Assembly: GCF_900115125.1 (NCBI RefSeq)
Contig: NZ_FOVJ01000011.1
Span: 1 to 54,264, forward strand
Reading direction: 5' to 3'
DNA: 54,264 nucleotides
Source of the DNA: Nitrosospira briensis
GTDB lineage: Bacteria; Pseudomonadota; Gammaproteobacteria; Burkholderiales; Nitrosomonadaceae
Positions 17,594 through 29,755 of this stretch are shown piece after piece (the first letter of the stretch is position 1; every line of letters starts with the position of its first letter). The position numbers were made by a program, and so were the translations under genes. Below the pieces are notes generated by a model. It was not told the DNA's origin. It saw only the letters and a program-made list of their open reading frames with translations, and searched no databases.

Positions 17594-17938
17594 GTGGACA
17601 AGATCAAGTTGGGATTCGCGCTTCTGCTGTTGACCGCGGGTATCGCCGGTTTCTATTACCTGCGCGATAGCGCCATGGTAATTCGCGTTATTTCAGTACT
17701 CGGAGGTTTTGTCCTGGCGGGCGTAGTGGTTTGGTTTACCACTCAAGGCAAGCAATTTTATGCTTTCAGCAAGGAGGCATCGGAAGAAACCCGCAAAGTA
17801 GTATGGCCGAACCGTAAGGAGACGATGCAGACCACCGGCATCGTCTTTGCCTTTGTTCTCGTGATGGCCTTGTTTTTGTGGATGGTTGATGCGGGCTTGT
17901 TGATGGCGGTGAAATATTTGATGGGCCAGGAGGGGTAA
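17594..17938 (+). CDS. secE: Preprotein translocase subunit SecE
   Basis: A 114-residue membrane protein, the essential SecY partner of the translocon. It has the three-helix form of Gammaproteobacteria and Betaproteobacteria: helices at about 5-23, 29-48 and 82-108. The conserved cytoplasmic amphipathic segment is [23 protein letters not shown] start at 17594. The stop overlaps the nusG start by one base (TAATG), indicating a coupled secE-nusG operon. Confidence 0.95.
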   Translation: MDKIKLGFALLLLTAGIAGFYYLRDSAMVIRVISVLGGFVLAGVVVWFTTQGKQFYAFSKEASEETRKVVWPNRKETMQTTGIVFAFVLVMALFLWMVDAGLLMAVKYLMGQEG

Positions 17939-18471
17939 TGGATAAAAGATGGTATGTGGTTCATGCCTACTCCGGATTTGAGAAGAGTGTGCAACGCGCA
18001 TTGAAGGAGAGAATCAATCGCGCCGGAATGCAGGACAAGTTTGGACAGATACTGGTTCCGGTAGAAGAAGTTGTTGAGATGAAAGCGGGCCAGAAAAACC
18101 TCAGCGAAAGAAAATTCTTTCCTGGTTATGTGCTGGTCGAGATGGATATGACGGACGAGACATGGCATCTGGTCAAAAATACCGCCAAGGTTACCGGCTT
18201 TATTGGCGGGTCGGCCATGAAACCGACGCCAATCAGCGAGAAGGAAGTACAGAATATCCTCCATCAGATTCAGGAGGGGGTGGAGAAACCCAAGCCCAAG
18301 GTTCTTTTTGAAACGGGTGAGGCAGTGCGCGTCAAGGAAGGCCCCTTTACGGATTTCCACGGCAATGTGGAAGATGTCAATTATGATAAGAGCAAGATCA
18401 GGGTATCGGTTTCCATTTTTGGCCGCCCTACTCCGGTGGAACTGGATTTCAGCCAGGTCGAAAAAGCTTGA
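17938..18471 (+). CDS. nusG: Transcription antitermination factor NusG
   Basis: A 177-residue transcription factor that binds RNA polymerase and couples it to Rho or to the ribosome. The NGN domain begins [20 protein letters not shown] and includes the [11 protein letters not shown] strand; the KOW domain covers the C-terminal 55 or so residues ([20 protein letters not shown]). Length is normal. It overlaps secE by one base and precedes rplK by 103 bp. Confidence 0.97.
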   Translation: MDKRWYVVHAYSGFEKSVQRALKERINRAGMQDKFGQILVPVEEVVEMKAGQKNLSERKFFPGYVLVEMDMTDETWHLVKNTAKVTGFIGGSAMKPTPISEKEVQNILHQIQEGVEKPKPKVLFETGEAVRVKEGPFTDFHGNVEDVNYDKSKIRVSVSIFGRPTPVELDFSQVEKA

Positions 18472-18574
18472 TAGGAAAATAGGGCGGTCACCATCAGTAT
18501 GGGGTGGCGCCGTGTTTGTTGTTAACCTGGGGAGAGCGCGGTAGCGTTCACTTGTACCCGAGAGGAGAATTATT

Positions 18575-19006
18575 GTGGCAAAGAAAATAACCGGCTATAT
18601 CAAGTTGCAAGTGCCGGCAGGCAAGGCCAATCCTAGCCCGCCGATAGGTCCCGCCCTTGGTCAGCGTGGACTGAATATCATGGAGTTTTGCAAGGCATTT
18701 AATGCCGCGACGCAGAAAATGGAAGTTGGACTACCGGTGCCGGTTGTTATTACTGCTTACGCCGACAAGAGTTTCACCTTCATAATGAAAACCACCCCGG
18801 CGACCGTGCTGATAAAGAAAGCGGCGGGGGTAGGCAAGGGTAGCCCCAAACCGCACACAGATAAGATAGGAAGATTAACACGGAAGCAAGCAGAAGAAAT
18901 CGCACAGATAAAAATGCCCGATTTGACAGCGGCCGACATGGACGCCGCGGTTCGCACGATAGCCGGTAGTGCCCATAGCATGGGCGTGGAAGTGGAGGGC
19001 ATATAA
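18575..19006 (+). CDS. rplK: 50S ribosomal protein L11
   Basis: A 143-residue protein of the ribosomal GTPase-associated centre. The N-terminal domain has [23 protein letters not shown]; the C-terminal RNA-binding domain ends [17 protein letters not shown] start with GAGAGGAG upstream. rplA follows one base after the stop codon, the usual L11 operon in which L1 autoregulates translation. Confidence 0.97.
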   Translation: MAKKITGYIKLQVPAGKANPSPPIGPALGQRGLNIMEFCKAFNAATQKMEVGLPVPVVITAYADKSFTFIMKTTPATVLIKKAAGVGKGSPKPHTDKIGRLTRKQAEEIAQIKMPDLTAADMDAAVRTIAGSAHSMGVEVEGI

Positions 19007-19007
19007 C

Positions 19008-19700
19008 ATGGCGCACGTATCTAAACGTTTCAAGGCGATTGCCGCAAAGGCGGATCGCAACAAATCCTATTCGCTGCCGGATGCGCTCGGGATCATCAAG
19101 GAAACGGCCACTGCAAAATTCGATGAGTCGATTGATGTGGCTGTGAATTTGGGCATTGACGCAAAAAAATCCGACCAGGCGGTGCGCGGTTCAGTGGTTT
19201 TGCCGGCAGGCACCGGTAAAACCGTGCGCGTGGCGGTATTTGCCCAGGGTGACAAGGCCAAGGAGGCGCTTGCCGCGGGCGCGGATATTGTCGGGTTTGA
19301 AGATCTGGCGGAACAGATTAAAGCAGGGAATATTGATTTTGATGTAGCCATCGCCAGTCCGGATGCAATGCGCGTGGTGGGGCAATTGGGACAAATACTC
19401 GGCCCCCGGGGCCTGATGCCTAATCCCAAGGTCGGGACAGTGACGCCGGATGTTGCGGGTGCAGTGAGGAATGCCAAAGCAGGGCAAGTGCAATATCGTG
19501 CCGACAAAGGCGGTATCGTTCAGTGCACTATTGGTCGCGCATCTTTCACGGCAGAGGCATTGACGCAAAATTTGACGGCGCTGCTGGACGCGCTCAACAA
19601 ATCCAAGCCTGCTACCTCCAAAGGAATTTATCTGAGAAAGATATCAGTCTCCAGCACGATGGGGATAGGGGTCAGGGTTGATCAGACCAGCATGCGGTAG
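19008..19700 (+). CDS. rplA: 50S ribosomal protein L1
   Basis: A 230-residue two-domain protein of the L1 stalk and the known repressor of the L11 operon in enterobacteria. It begins [20 protein letters not shown] and holds the signature [23 protein letters not shown] start at ATG 19008, directly after rplK; an in-frame upstream extension lies inside rplK. A 437-bp leader region separates it from rplJ. Confidence 0.97.
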   Translation: MAHVSKRFKAIAAKADRNKSYSLPDALGIIKETATAKFDESIDVAVNLGIDAKKSDQAVRGSVVLPAGTGKTVRVAVFAQGDKAKEALAAGADIVGFEDLAEQIKAGNIDFDVAIASPDAMRVVGQLGQILGPRGLMPNPKVGTVTPDVAGAVRNAKAGQVQYRADKGGIVQCTIGRASFTAEALTQNLTALLDALNKSKPATSKGIYLRKISVSSTMGIGVRVDQTSMR

Positions 19701-20137
19701 CATTTACCGATTTGGCAGAATGCCTGTAAAGAATTTGTAAGACTTTGGGCCATCGGATAGGCGCGTCGCGCTGATTCGGTGGGTTATCAAAGACCGCTGG
19801 GGTTGTTGGGTAATGACAGACAAAGGCAATAAGCGGTAAACCGGCTTATTGGCCGAGTCGGAGCAAGTCACTACCGAATAACTTAATTTGCAAAATAGAA
19901 ACGGAAAAGAGTGCGGCGACTATGTTTTACCAGTCGCGCTTTGCTTTTCCACCATCTCCAAGCACCCAGCGCAGATGGCGTGCCCAAAAACAGGAAAAGA
20001 TTTAACTCCTGATTTAAGGTCGCCGGTTCGCGGTACCGAGTCGGTGAGAGGTTTCGAGCAGGGTGACTTTGTTCAGCTTGCCAGATGCCTAAGATACCAT
20101 AACTCGGCATCGTATTTTAACTGATGGAGAACGTGCC
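19701..20137 (+). promoter_or_regulatory. rplJ leader / intergenic region
   Basis: A 437-bp non-coding stretch between rplA and rplJ. In enterobacteria this interval holds a promoter and a structured leader where L10 with L7/L12 represses translation. The sequence shows a strong bulged hairpin (19825-19854) and a second 6-bp stem GCGACT / AGTCGC (about 19915-19936), so a comparable L10 leader is likely. I could not align it to the known leader motif base by base. Confidence 0.5.
19825..19854 (+). other. Hairpin in the rplJ leader
   Basis: GGCAATAAGC pairs with GCTTATTG-G-CC through ten pairs with one bulged G, closing the loop GGTAAACCG. No T-run follows, so a structural role in the leader RNA is likelier than termination. 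Confidence 0.45.
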
Positions 20138-20662
20138 TTGAGTCTAAATTTAGAAGAGAAAAAAGCGGTAGTCGCTGACGTCAGTGCTCAAGTGGCGAAC
20201 GCCCAGGCCATCATCATTGCGGAGTATCGGGGGCTCGGAGTCGGACATATGACTCAATTGCGGGCTAAAGCGCGCCAGTCGGGAATATATTTCCGGGTGC
20301 TGAAAAACTCGCTTGCACGCCGTGCTGTAACGGATACGCCGTTTTCAGGTCTTTCCGAGCATATGGTCGGACCTTTGGCATATGGTATTGGAAGTGACCC
20401 CGTTGCGGCGGCAAAAGTGCTGCACGAGTTTTCCAGGACCAATGACAAATTGGTAATCAAGGCTGGAGCGATGGCTAATCTGGTGATGTCCAGCAACGAC
20501 ATCGCGAATTTGGCTTCCCTTCCCAGTCGCGACGAGTTGCTTGCGAAGCTGTTAGGTACCATGCAGGCGCCGGTTGCCACCTTTGTACGGACACTCAATG
20601 AAGTACCTACCCGTTTTGTCCGTGGCCTTGCAGCCGTCCGGGACCAGAAAGAAGCCGCTTAA
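20138..20662 (+). CDS. rplJ: 50S ribosomal protein L10
   Basis: A 174-residue stalk base protein that carries the L7/L12 dimers. It begins [20 protein letters not shown] and contains the [17 protein letters not shown] region; the C-terminal helix binds L7/L12. The start is TTG at 20138, preceded by TGGAGAA; no ATG or GTG gives the right N-terminus. A rare start codon combined with a structured leader is consistent with translational control. Confidence 0.95.
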   Translation: MSLNLEEKKAVVADVSAQVANAQAIIIAEYRGLGVGHMTQLRAKARQSGIYFRVLKNSLARRAVTDTPFSGLSEHMVGPLAYGIGSDPVAAAKVLHEFSRTNDKLVIKAGAMANLVMSSNDIANLASLPSRDELLAKLLGTMQAPVATFVRTLNEVPTRFVRGLAAVRDQKEAA

Positions 20663-20724
20663 TCCGGTTTTCGCTTTGCTGCGAGACCGTAAACCATCAT
20701 GAGATTAATTATCAGGAGAAAATC

Positions 20725-21105
20725 ATGGCGATAGCCAAAGCAGAAATTTTAGAATCGATCGCAAATATGACCGTGCTGGAGCTTTCCCAGCTGATCAAGG
20801 AAATGGAAGAGAAATTTGGTGTTTCAGCTGCTGCCGCAACCGTCGCGGCTGCTGCGCCTGCAGCCGGCGGTGCTGCTGCTGCGGCTGAGGAGCAAACCGA
20901 ATTCACGGTCATGCTGACAGCTATCGGCGAGAGCAAGGTTAACGTGATCAAGGTGGTTCGCGCCGTTACAGGGCTGGGTCTGAAAGAAGCGAAGGATCTG
21001 GTGGATGCTGCGCCCAAGCCAGTCAAGGAAGGTATCCCGAAAGCCGACGCTGAAGCAATCCAGAAACAACTGGCTGAAGCCGGTGCTACCGCGGAAATTA
21101 AATAA
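20725..21105 (+). CDS. rplL: 50S ribosomal protein L7/L12
   Basis: A 126-residue acidic stalk protein that recruits translation GTPases. The N-terminal dimerisation helices ([20 protein letters not shown]) are followed by an Ala/Gly-rich hinge (about 35-55) and the C-terminal domain with [28 protein letters not shown] precedes the ATG. An attenuator-like hairpin follows before rpoB. Confidence 0.97.
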   Translation: MAIAKAEILESIANMTVLELSQLIKEMEEKFGVSAAAATVAAAAPAAGGAAAAAEEQTEFTVMLTAIGESKVNVIKVVRAVTGLGLKEAKDLVDAAPKPVKEGIPKADAEAIQKQLAEAGATAEIK

Positions 21106-21120
21106 AAGTAAAGCAGCAAG

Positions 21121-21164
21121 ACCAGCTGGCGGCGTGAAAGACGCCGTCAGGTTCTGGTTTTTTT
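21121..21164 (+). terminator. rplL-rpoB attenuator
   Basis: GGCGGCGT / ACGCCGTC (one G-T pair) around the loop GAAAG, with outer ACCAG / CTGGT pairing, is followed by seven T. It is 16 nt after the rplL stop codon. In enterobacteria partial termination here sets the ratio of ribosomal proteins to RNA polymerase; the same role is inferred. Confidence 0.75.
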
Positions 21165-21278
21165 AACGTCTGGATTTCCGCATTTTTTGTGCGGCAGCAC
21201 ACTCAGCACGGTAGCTAAAATCAGGTACTCTGCTCCAATTTTCTACCCATCTGTCTTCTGACCTCCCGGAGAGATTCC

Positions 21279-24200
21279 ATGAGCTATTCGTTTACCGAGA
21301 AAAAACGTATACGTAAGAGTTTCGCAAAGCGCGCAAGCGTTTTGCCGATTCCCTTTCTTCTCGCTACTCAAATCGAATCTTACGCAGCGTTTCTACAAGC
21401 TCAAGTCGAGCCCGATCACCGGGCCACCGAGGGATTGCAGGCAGCGTTTATGTCGATATTTCCGATCGAGAGCCATTCCAAGAACGCTCGCCTCGATTTC
21501 GTCAATTATGTGCTCGGCATGCCGCCGTTTGATGTCAAGGAATGCCAGCAACGCGGCCTGACTTATGCCTCTCCGCTGCGAGCCAAAGTGCGGCTGACGA
21601 TTATGGATAAGGAGGCGTCCAAGCCGACAGTGAGGGAGGTGAAGGAGCAGGAAGTTTACATGGGGGAAATTCCTCTCATGACCAACACCGGTTCGTTCGT
21701 TATTAACGGGACGGAGCGCGTAATTGTGTCGCAACTGCATCGCTCTCCAGGGGTGTTTTTCGAGCATGACCGCGGTAAAACGCACTCATCCGGTAAACTG
21801 CTTTTTTCGGCTCGCATTATTCCTTACCGCGGTTCCTGGCTCGACTTCGAGTTCGATCCGAAGGATTATCTCTACTTCCGCGTCGACCGGCGCCGTAAAA
21901 TGCCGATCACCGTATTGCTGAAAGCAATAGGCTATACGCCGGAGCAGATTCTGGAAAACTTCTTTTCTTTCGACACTTTCCATCTGTCCCAGAAAGGAAT
22001 TCTTTTTGAATTGATACCGGAGCGCTTGCGTGGCGATACTGCGCGCTTCGACATCGTCTCGAAGAGCGGCAAGGTCATTGTCCAGAAGGATAAGCGAATC
22101 ACGGTCAAGCATGTTCGTGAAATGCAGCAGGCAGGCATAGACAAGCTCGCGGTTTCGGAAGAGTTTCTGTTGGGACGGGTGTTGGGGCATAACGTAATAG
22201 ATAAAGAAACAGGCGAAGTCCTGGCGCTTGCCAACGACGAGATCACGGAAGTTCTGCTCGCCAAACTGCATGAGTCGAACATAGAAGAGATTCACACGAT
22301 TTATACGAACGATCTCGATCAGGGTGCTTACATATCGCAAACCTTGAGAATAGACGAGACGATGGACCAGATGACGGCGCAAGTTGCAATCTATCGCATG
22401 ATGCGTCCGGGTGAGCCGCCTACCGAGGAAGCTGTCAAGGCATTGTTCAACGGCTTGTTCTACGCGCCGGAACGGTATGACCTTTCGGTGGTTGGGCGGA
22501 TGAAATTCAATCGCCGTGTGGGCAAGACCGAACTGGATGGTTCGACGACCTTGTCAAATGAGGACATCATTGCGGTGATCAAGATTCTGGTCGAGTTGCG
22601 CAATGGGCGCGGCGAGATCGATGATATCGATCATCTTGGTAATCGCCGGGTGCGCTCAGTCGGTGAACTGGCGGAAAACCAGTTTCGTTCCGGCCTGGTG
22701 CGGGTCGAAAGGGCGGTGAAGGAACGGCTCAGTCAGGCTGAGTCAGATAATCTCATGCCCCATGATTTGATTAATGCAAAGCCGGTATCGGCTGCGGTGC
22801 GGGAATTCTTCGGTTCCAGCCAGCTGTCGCAATTCATGGACCAGACCAACCCACTTTCCGAAATTACGCATAAGCGCCGCGTGTCTGCGCTGGGACCGGG
22901 GGGGCTGACGCGTGAACGGGCAGGGTTTGAGGTACGTGATGTGCATCCCACTCATTATGGCCGGGTATGTCCGATTGAAACACCGGAAGGTCCGAATATC
23001 GGCCTGATCAACTCGTTGGCGCTGTATGCCCGCACCAACGAATATGGTTTCATGGAAACGCCTTACAGCAAGGTTAAAAACGGCAGCGTAACCAATGAAA
23101 TCGACTACTTATCGGCAATTGAGGAAGGCCAGTATGTGATTGCCCAGGCGAATGCAGAACTGGATCGTGACGGCGGATTTACCAACGACATTGTTTCATG
23201 CCGCCACAGGAACGAATTTACCCTGTCGACACCCGACCGGATAGAGTACATGGACGTGGCCCCTGCGCAGATCGTGTCCGTGGCCGCTTCATTGATTCCG
23301 TTTCTGGAACATGACGATGCCAATCGCGCGCTGATGGGCTCCAACATGCAGCGGCAGGCGGTGCCTTGTCTGCGTGCCGAGAAGCCTCTTGTCGGTACGG
23401 GCATCGAACGGGTGGTGGCGGTGGATTCCGGCACCGCCGTAAAGGCAGTACGGGGTGGCGTCGTGGATTACGTGGATTCGAGCCGCATCGTGGTGCGTGT
23501 GCATGACATCGAAACGCGTGCCGGCGAAGTGGGCGTAGACATCTACAACCTGACCAAATACACCCGTTCCAACCAGAATACGAATATAAATCAGCGGCCG
23601 CTGGTAAAAGTGGGGGATGTCATTGCACGCGGCGACGTGGTAGCTGATGGCGCTTCGACCGACAAGGGCGAGCTTGCGCTGGGGCAAAACATGCTGGTCG
23701 CGTTCATGCCCTGGAATGGCTACAACTTCGAGGACTCGATTCTTATCTCAGAGCGCATTGTCGCTGACGACCGTTTCACGTCGATTCACATCGAAGAGTT
23801 GTCGGTAGTGAGCCGTGATACCAAATTGGGAACGGAAGAAATAACCGGGGATATTTCCAACCTTTCCGAAGTGCAGCTCGGACGCCTTGATGCATCAGGG
23901 ATCGTTCATATCGGCGCGGAAGTGGAAGCCGGTGATGTGCTGGTAGGGAAAGTCACGCCCAAGGGTGAGACCCAGTTGACCCCCGAGGAAAAGCTGTTGC
24001 GGGCCATTTTTGGCGAGAAAGCTTCCGATGTAAAGGATACGTCGCTGCGTGTGCCATCCGGCATTTCGGGAACTGTCATCGACGTGCAGGTTTTTACCCG
24101 CGAAGGGATAGAGCGTGACAAACGCGCCCAGCAGATCATCGAGGACGAACTGAAGCGGTACAAGAAAGATCTGGCTGATCAGATGCGGATTGTGGAGGCC

Positions 24201-25352
24201 GATGCTTTTGTGCGTATCGAGCGTTTGCTCAAGGGCAAGATCGCAACGGGCGGACCCAAAAAACTTGTCAAGGGCGCGCCGATTACCAAGGAATATCTGG
24301 ATAGCATCGATCCCCATCATTGGTTTGATATCCGCATGTCTGACGAGGAGGCAAGTCTCCAGCTCGAACAGGTCGAGGAGGGTCTCGCGCAGAAGCGCAG
24401 GGCGTTCGACGCCGCTTTTGAAGAAAAGAAAAAGAAACTTACCCAAGGTGATGAATTGCCGCCGGGGGTACAGAAAATGGTCAAGGTTTATGTCGCAGTG
24501 AAGCGACGTCTGCAACCCGGGGACAAAATGGCCGGCCGCCATGGCAACAAGGGGGTGATTTCCAAGATCGTACCGGTGGAAGATATGCCTTATATGGCTG
24601 ATGGCACACCAGTCGATGTGGTGCTGAATCCGCTGGGCGTCCCATCGCGGATGAATGTGGGACAAATTCTTGAAACCCATCTTGGCTGGGCCGCGAAAGG
24701 ATTGGGAAGGAAGATAGGCGATATGCTGAGCGCCGGTAGTCGCACGGCCGAAATCCGGGATCTGCTCGACAAGATTTATAACACCAGCGGAAAGCCCGAG
24801 GATATCGCTTCGCTGACGGATGGAGAGATCATGGATCTGGCGGAAAATTTGAAGGACGGCGTGCCTTTCGCAACGCCGGTATTCGACGGCGCCACCGAAA
24901 AGGAGATCAAGGATATGCTGGAACTTGCCGGTCTTCCCCGATCCGGTCAAGTGACGCTCTATGATGGCAGAACTGGCGAGTCATTCGACCGTCCTGTGAC
25001 GGTGGGCTATATGCATGTGCTGAAACTGCATCACCTGGTGGACGACAAGATGCACGCCCGCTCCACCGGACCTTACAGTCTAGTGACCCAGCAACCGCTT
25101 GGCGGCAAAGCCCAGTTCGGGGGTCAGCGCTTCGGTGAAATGGAGGTATGGGCACTCGAAGCATATGGGGCGGCCTATACCCTTCAGGAAATGCTGACAG
25201 TCAAGTCCGATGACGTGAATGGGCGTACGAAGGTTTACGAGAGTATCGTCAAGGGCGACCACAAGATCGACGCCGGCATGCCGGAATCATTTAACGTACT
25301 GGTCAAGGAAATTCGTTCGTTGGCGATGGATATCGATCTGGACCGGCATTAG
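21279..25352 (+). CDS. rpoB: RNA polymerase subunit beta
   Basis: A 1357-residue catalytic subunit. The rifampicin-binding cluster is at about 512-537 ([16 protein letters not shown], then [13 protein letters not shown]) and carries the residues of sensitive enzymes at the Asp, His and Ser positions usually mutated in resistance. The C-terminal [22 protein letters not shown] region that contacts beta' is intact. Length is normal for Betaproteobacteria. GGAGAG precedes the ATG. rpoC follows after 95 bp. Confidence 0.98.
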   Translation: MSYSFTEKKRIRKSFAKRASVLPIPFLLATQIESYAAFLQAQVEPDHRATEGLQAAFMSIFPIESHSKNARLDFVNYVLGMPPFDVKECQQRGLTYASPLRAKVRLTIMDKEASKPTVREVKEQEVYMGEIPLMTNTGSFVINGTERVIVSQLHRSPGVFFEHDRGKTHSSGKLLFSARIIPYRGSWLDFEFDPKDYLYFRVDRRRKMPITVLLKAIGYTPEQILENFFSFDTFHLSQKGILFELIPERLRGDTARFDIVSKSGKVIVQKDKRITVKHVREMQQAGIDKLAVSEEFLLGRVLGHNVIDKETGEVLALANDEITEVLLAKLHESNIEEIHTIYTNDLDQGAYISQTLRIDETMDQMTAQVAIYRMMRPGEPPTEEAVKALFNGLFYAPERYDLSVVGRMKFNRRVGKTELDGSTTLSNEDIIAVIKILVELRNGRGEIDDIDHLGNRRVRSVGELAENQFRSGLVRVERAVKERLSQAESDNLMPHDLINAKPVSAAVREFFGSSQLSQFMDQTNPLSEITHKRRVSALGPGGLTRERAGFEVRDVHPTHYGRVCPIETPEGPNIGLINSLALYARTNEYGFMETPYSKVKNGSVTNEIDYLSAIEEGQYVIAQANAELDRDGGFTNDIVSCRHRNEFTLSTPDRIEYMDVAPAQIVSVAASLIPFLEHDDANRALMGSNMQRQAVPCLRAEKPLVGTGIERVVAVDSGTAVKAVRGGVVDYVDSSRIVVRVHDIETRAGEVGVDIYNLTKYTRSNQNTNINQRPLVKVGDVIARGDVVADGASTDKGELALGQNMLVAFMPWNGYNFEDSILISERIVADDRFTSIHIEELSVVSRDTKLGTEEITGDISNLSEVQLGRLDASGIVHIGAEVEAGDVLVGKVTPKGETQLTPEEKLLRAIFGEKASDVKDTSLRVPSGISGTVIDVQVFTREGIERDKRAQQIIEDELKRYKKDLADQMRIVEADAFVRIERLLKGKIATGGPKKLVKGAPITKEYLDSIDPHHWFDIRMSDEEASLQLEQVEEGLAQKRRAFDAAFEEKKKKLTQGDELPPGVQKMVKVYVAVKRRLQPGDKMAGRHGNKGVISKIVPVEDMPYMADGTPVDVVLNPLGVPSRMNVGQILETHLGWAAKGLGRKIGDMLSAGSRTAEIRDLLDKIYNTSGKPEDIASLTDGEIMDLAENLKDGVPFATPVFDGATEKEIKDMLELAGLPRSGQVTLYDGRTGESFDRPVTVGYMHVLKLHHLVDDKMHARSTGPYSLVTQQPLGGKAQFGGQRFGEMEVWALEAYGAAYTLQEMLTVKSDDVNGRTKVYESIVKGDHKIDAGMPESFNVLVKEIRSLAMDIDLDRH

Positions 25353-25447
25353 TGTTCATATAAAAGTGCAGAGATTTAAAACATTTATTTCCCTGCTGTT
25401 TCACCGGATAATTTTTTGTATCGACGCCTGATCAACAGGAGTGACAA

Positions 25448-28400
25448 ATGAAAGCACTGCTTGATTTATTCAAACAGGTTACGCAGAAAGAAGAGTTCGA
25501 TTCGATCAAGATCGGTCTGGCTTCTCCAGAGAAAATACGTTCCTGGTCCTATGGTGAGGTGAAGAAGCCGGAAACCATCAATTACCGTACCTTCAAGCCG
25601 GAACGGGATGGGTTGTTCTGCGCCAAGATTTTTGGCCCCGTGAAGGACTACGAATGCTTATGCGGAAAGTATAAACGTTTGAAACATCGCGGCGTGATCT
25701 GCGAGAAATGTGGTGTAGAAGTTACGCTGTCGAAGGTTCGCCGCGAGCGGATGGGGCATATCGAACTGGCTTCGCCCGTGGCTCACATCTGGTTTCTGAA
25801 ATCGCTGCCATCACGCCTGGGCATGGTGCTGGATATGACTCTGCGCGATATCGAGCGGGTGCTCTACTTCGAGGCTTACGTAGTCACCGACCCCGGGATG
25901 ACGCCTCTCCAGCGGTGTCAGTTGCTGACCGACGATGATTATCGCGCCAAAACGGAAGAATACGGGGACGATTTTCGCGCCAGCATGGGTGCGGAAGGGA
26001 TACGCGATTTGTTGGGCAATCTGAACATTCGCGTGGAAATTGATAATCTCCGTCGCGAGATGGGTACCACCGGTTCCGAAACCAAGATGAAGAAGATATC
26101 CAAGCGTCTGAAAGTGCTGGAGGCCTTCAGTAAATCCGGTATTAAGCCGGAGTGGATGGTTTTGGCCGTACTGCCCGTGCTGCCGCCTGAGTTGCGCCCG
26201 CTGGTGCCACTGGACGGCGGCCGTTTCGCTACTTCCGATCTGAACGATTTATATCGACGAGTCATTAATCGCAATAATCGCCTGAAGCGCCTGCTCGAGT
26301 TGAAAGCGCCAGAAATCATTGTGCGCAATGAGAAGCGCATGCTGCAGGAAGCGGTGGATTCATTATTGGATAATGGCCGCCGGGGCAAGGCAATGACCGG
26401 CGCCAACAAGCGGCCGCTAAAATCCCTCGCCGACATGATCAAGGGCAAGGGTGGACGGTTCCGCCAGAATCTGCTGGGCAAACGCGTCGATTACTCCGGA
26501 CGGTCTGTCATCGTGGTCGGTCCGCAGCTTAAACTGCACCAGTGCGGCTTGCCGAAGAAGATGGCGCTGGAATTGTTCAAGCCGTTCATCTTCAACAAGC
26601 TCGAAATCATGGGTATCGCAAGTACCATCAAGGCGGCAAAGCGCGAGGTGGAAAACGAAAGCCCTGTCGTGTGGGACATTCTCGAAGATGTTATTCGCGA
26701 GCACCCGGTAATGCTAAATCGGGCCCCGACGTTGCATCGTCTGGGCATTCAGGCATTCGAGCCGGTGCTGATAGAAGGGAAGGCAATTCAATTGCATCCG
26801 CTGGTATGTGCAGCGTTCAATGCGGACTTCGACGGTGATCAGATGGCTGTTCATGTGCCGTTATCCCTGGAAGCGCAAATGGAGTGCCGCACGCTCATGA
26901 TGTCGACCAATAATGTTCTGTCGCCGGCGAACGGCGAACCGATCATCGTTCCGTCGCAGGATATCGTGCTGGGCCTTTACTACACTACCCGGGAAAGAAT
27001 CAATGCTCGAGGCGAGGGTATGATTTTTTCCAACATGAGCGAAGTATCGCGCGCTTACGAGAGTCGTATCATTGAGCTGAACGCCAGGATCACGGTTCGC
27101 ATCAAGGAATATGATGTGGATGCGGAAGGCGAGCGTCTCGAGAAGGTGACGCGTTACGAAACTACCGTGGGACGAGCGCTCCTGTCTGAAATTCTCCCTG
27201 CCGGGCTACCTTTTCCGCTAATTAACAAAGTACTGAAGAAAAAGGAGATTTCCAAGCTCATCAATGCCAGTTTCCGGCGCTGCGGACTTCGCGAGACCGT
27301 AATTTTCGCCGACAAGCTGATGTATGCCGGCTTCAGCTACGCGACTCGCGCGGGTATTTCCATCTGTCTGGACGATATGCTCACGCCCGTGCAGAAAGAT
27401 GACATTATCAGTTCTTCCGAGAGGGAAGTGCAGGAGATCGAAGTTCAGTATACCTCCGGCTTGGTGACTCAAGGCGAACGCTACAATAAGGTAGTGGACA
27501 TATGGGGCCGCGCGGGCGATCAGGTTGCCAAGGCCATGATGGATCAGTTGGGAGTCGAGCCGATAATCGACCCGGCAACAGGGGAAGTCCAAAATGACAA
27601 GAAAGGCAAACCCCTGACGCAGGAATCATTTAATTCGATCTACATGATGGCGGACTCGGGCGCCCGGGGTTCTGCCGCCCAGATTCGGCAGCTCGCCGGA
27701 ATGCGCGGCTTGATGGCGAAGCCCGATGGTTCAATTATCGAAACGCCTATCACGGCAAATTTCCGTGAAGGATTGAACGTGCTGCAGTATTTTATTTCCA
27801 CCCACGGAGCACGTAAAGGCTTGGCCGATACCGCGCTCAAGACCGCAAATTCCGGCTATCTTACTCGTCGCCTGGTTGATGTGACGCAGGATCTCGTGGT
27901 AACGCAGGATGACTGCGGAACCAGTAACGGGGCCGTGTTGAAGGCGTTGGTGGAAGGCGGAGAAGTGATTGAGGCGCTGCGTGAACGCATCCTTGGGCGA
28001 GTATGTGCTAACGATATCATTGATCCCGAACATCAGGAGGTGATTTATCCGGCGGGTGCGTTACTGGATGAGAGTGCGGTCGACGCCATTGAAGCGCTGG
28101 GTATTGATGAGGTCAAGGTGCGTACGCCGCTTACCTGTGAGACTCGCTATGGTTTATGCGCCAAATGCTACGGGCGTGACCTGGGGCGGGGCACGCCGGT
28201 AAATGTGGGCGAGGCCGTGGGTGTGATTGCGGCTCAGTCAATAGGCGAACCGGGTACTCAGCTTACTATGCGCACCTTCCACATCGGCGGCGCGGCATCC
28301 AGAACAGCCGTGGTCAGCCAGGTAGAGAGCAAATCTAACGGCACGGTGCGATATTCACCGACCATGCGTTACGTGACCAATGCACGCAACGAGCTGATCG

Positions 28401-29677
28401 CAATTTCCCGCAGCGGCGAAGTCGTGGTACATGATGATAACGGCCGTGAACGTGAACGCCATAAGGCGCCTTACGGGGCAACGTTGCTGATCCGCGACGG
28501 CGAAGTGGTAAAGGCGGGACAGGTATTGGCAGCGTGGGACCCCCACACTCGTCCCATCATTACCGAATATGCGGGCAAAATTCGCTTCGAGAACGTGGAA
28601 GAGGGCGTCACCGTGGCCAAGCAGATAGACGAAGTCACCGGCTTGTCCACGCTCGTAGTGATTGACCCGAAGCGACGCGGCGTCGTGCAAACAAAGGGCT
28701 TGCGGCCGATGGTGAAGCTTCTGGATGAAGAGGGCAAAGAAGTGCGGTTGGCAGGTAGTAATTTATCTGTCAGCATCACCTTCCAGATTGGCTCCGTCAT
28801 TACCGTGCGGGATGGGCAGCAGGTAAGCGTAGGCGAAGTATTGGCACGTATTCCCCAGGAAAGCTCGAAAACGCGCGACATTACGGGTGGCTTGCCCCGT
28901 GTCGCAGAGTTGTTTGAGGCCCGCTCTCCCAAGGATGCCGGCGTGCTGGCAGAGGTAACCGGCATCGTCTCGTTCGGCAAGGATACTAAAGGCAAGCAAC
29001 GCCTCGTCATTACCGATCTGGACGGCGTTTCACATGAGTATCTTATTCCGAAGGACAAACACGTCACGGCCCATGATGGCCAGGTCGTGAATAAGGGAGA
29101 AAGCATTGTCGATGGGCCTGCGGATCCGCATGATATTCTCCGTTTGTTGGGGGTGGAAGCGCTTGCACGCTACATCACCGACGAAGTCCAGGATGTGTAC
29201 CGGCTGCAAGGCGTCAAGATCAACGACAAGCACATCGAGGTGATCGTTCGCCAGATGCTGCGCCGTGTGCAAATCGTGGATGCCGGCGATACGCGCTTTA
29301 TTCCCGGCGAGCAGGTTGAGCGCGCAGATATGCTGGCGGAGAACGAACAGGTGGCGCTGGAGAACAAGCAGCCGGCATCCTATGAATTCATGCTGCTGGG
29401 TATCACGAAGGCGTCGCTGTCGACGGATTCGTTCATTTCCGCGGCTTCCTTTCAGGAAACCACTCGTGTGCTGACCGAAGCGGCAATCATGGGCAAAAAG
29501 GACGATTTGCGAGGTTTGAAGGAAAACGTCATCGTCGGGCGGCTCATTCCCGCGGGTACAGGCCTGACTTTTCATAATACCCGCAAGAAACAGAGGCAGT
29601 TGTTAAACGCGGCCGAGAATCATGGCTTGGGCGAGGAAGATGCGGGAGAAATGAGAAGCAGTGGATACACCGTGTAA
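25448..29677 (+). CDS. rpoC: RNA polymerase subunit beta'
   Basis: A 1409-residue catalytic subunit. The N-terminal zinc site has CLCG and CEKCG (about 69-88), the active-site NADFDGDQM is at 458-466 and chelates the catalytic magnesium, and the second zinc site includes [11 protein letters not shown] (about 896-906). The bridge-helix and trigger-loop region ([20 protein letters not shown]) is intact. AGGAG precedes the ATG. Downstream lies an aminotransferase gene, not rpsL as in most relatives. Confidence 0.98.
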   Translation: MKALLDLFKQVTQKEEFDSIKIGLASPEKIRSWSYGEVKKPETINYRTFKPERDGLFCAKIFGPVKDYECLCGKYKRLKHRGVICEKCGVEVTLSKVRRERMGHIELASPVAHIWFLKSLPSRLGMVLDMTLRDIERVLYFEAYVVTDPGMTPLQRCQLLTDDDYRAKTEEYGDDFRASMGAEGIRDLLGNLNIRVEIDNLRREMGTTGSETKMKKISKRLKVLEAFSKSGIKPEWMVLAVLPVLPPELRPLVPLDGGRFATSDLNDLYRRVINRNNRLKRLLELKAPEIIVRNEKRMLQEAVDSLLDNGRRGKAMTGANKRPLKSLADMIKGKGGRFRQNLLGKRVDYSGRSVIVVGPQLKLHQCGLPKKMALELFKPFIFNKLEIMGIASTIKAAKREVENESPVVWDILEDVIREHPVMLNRAPTLHRLGIQAFEPVLIEGKAIQLHPLVCAAFNADFDGDQMAVHVPLSLEAQMECRTLMMSTNNVLSPANGEPIIVPSQDIVLGLYYTTRERINARGEGMIFSNMSEVSRAYESRIIELNARITVRIKEYDVDAEGERLEKVTRYETTVGRALLSEILPAGLPFPLINKVLKKKEISKLINASFRRCGLRETVIFADKLMYAGFSYATRAGISICLDDMLTPVQKDDIISSSEREVQEIEVQYTSGLVTQGERYNKVVDIWGRAGDQVAKAMMDQLGVEPIIDPATGEVQNDKKGKPLTQESFNSIYMMADSGARGSAAQIRQLAGMRGLMAKPDGSIIETPITANFREGLNVLQYFISTHGARKGLADTALKTANSGYLTRRLVDVTQDLVVTQDDCGTSNGAVLKALVEGGEVIEALRERILGRVCANDIIDPEHQEVIYPAGALLDESAVDAIEALGIDEVKVRTPLTCETRYGLCAKCYGRDLGRGTPVNVGEAVGVIAAQSIGEPGTQLTMRTFHIGGAASRTAVVSQVESKSNGTVRYSPTMRYVTNARNELIAISRSGEVVVHDDNGRERERHKAPYGATLLIRDGEVVKAGQVLAAWDPHTRPIITEYAGKIRFENVEEGVTVAKQIDEVTGLSTLVVIDPKRRGVVQTKGLRPMVKLLDEEGKEVRLAGSNLSVSITFQIGSVITVRDGQQVSVGEVLARIPQESSKTRDITGGLPRVAELFEARSPKDAGVLAEVTGIVSFGKDTKGKQRLVITDLDGVSHEYLIPKDKHVTAHDGQVVNKGESIVDGPADPHDILRLLGVEALARYITDEVQDVYRLQGVKINDKHIEVIVRQMLRRVQIVDAGDTRFIPGEQVERADMLAENEQVALENKQPASYEFMLLGITKASLSTDSFISAASFQETTRVLTEAAIMGKKDDLRGLKENVIVGRLIPAGTGLTFHNTRKKQRQLLNAAENHGLGEEDAGEMRSSGYTV

Positions 29678-29755
29678 GGATCAGGGGAAATCGGGTCAGC
29701 CGTTCATGCAAGGCAATGCCAATCCTGTTGGCGCTTGATGGAAGAACTATAAATT

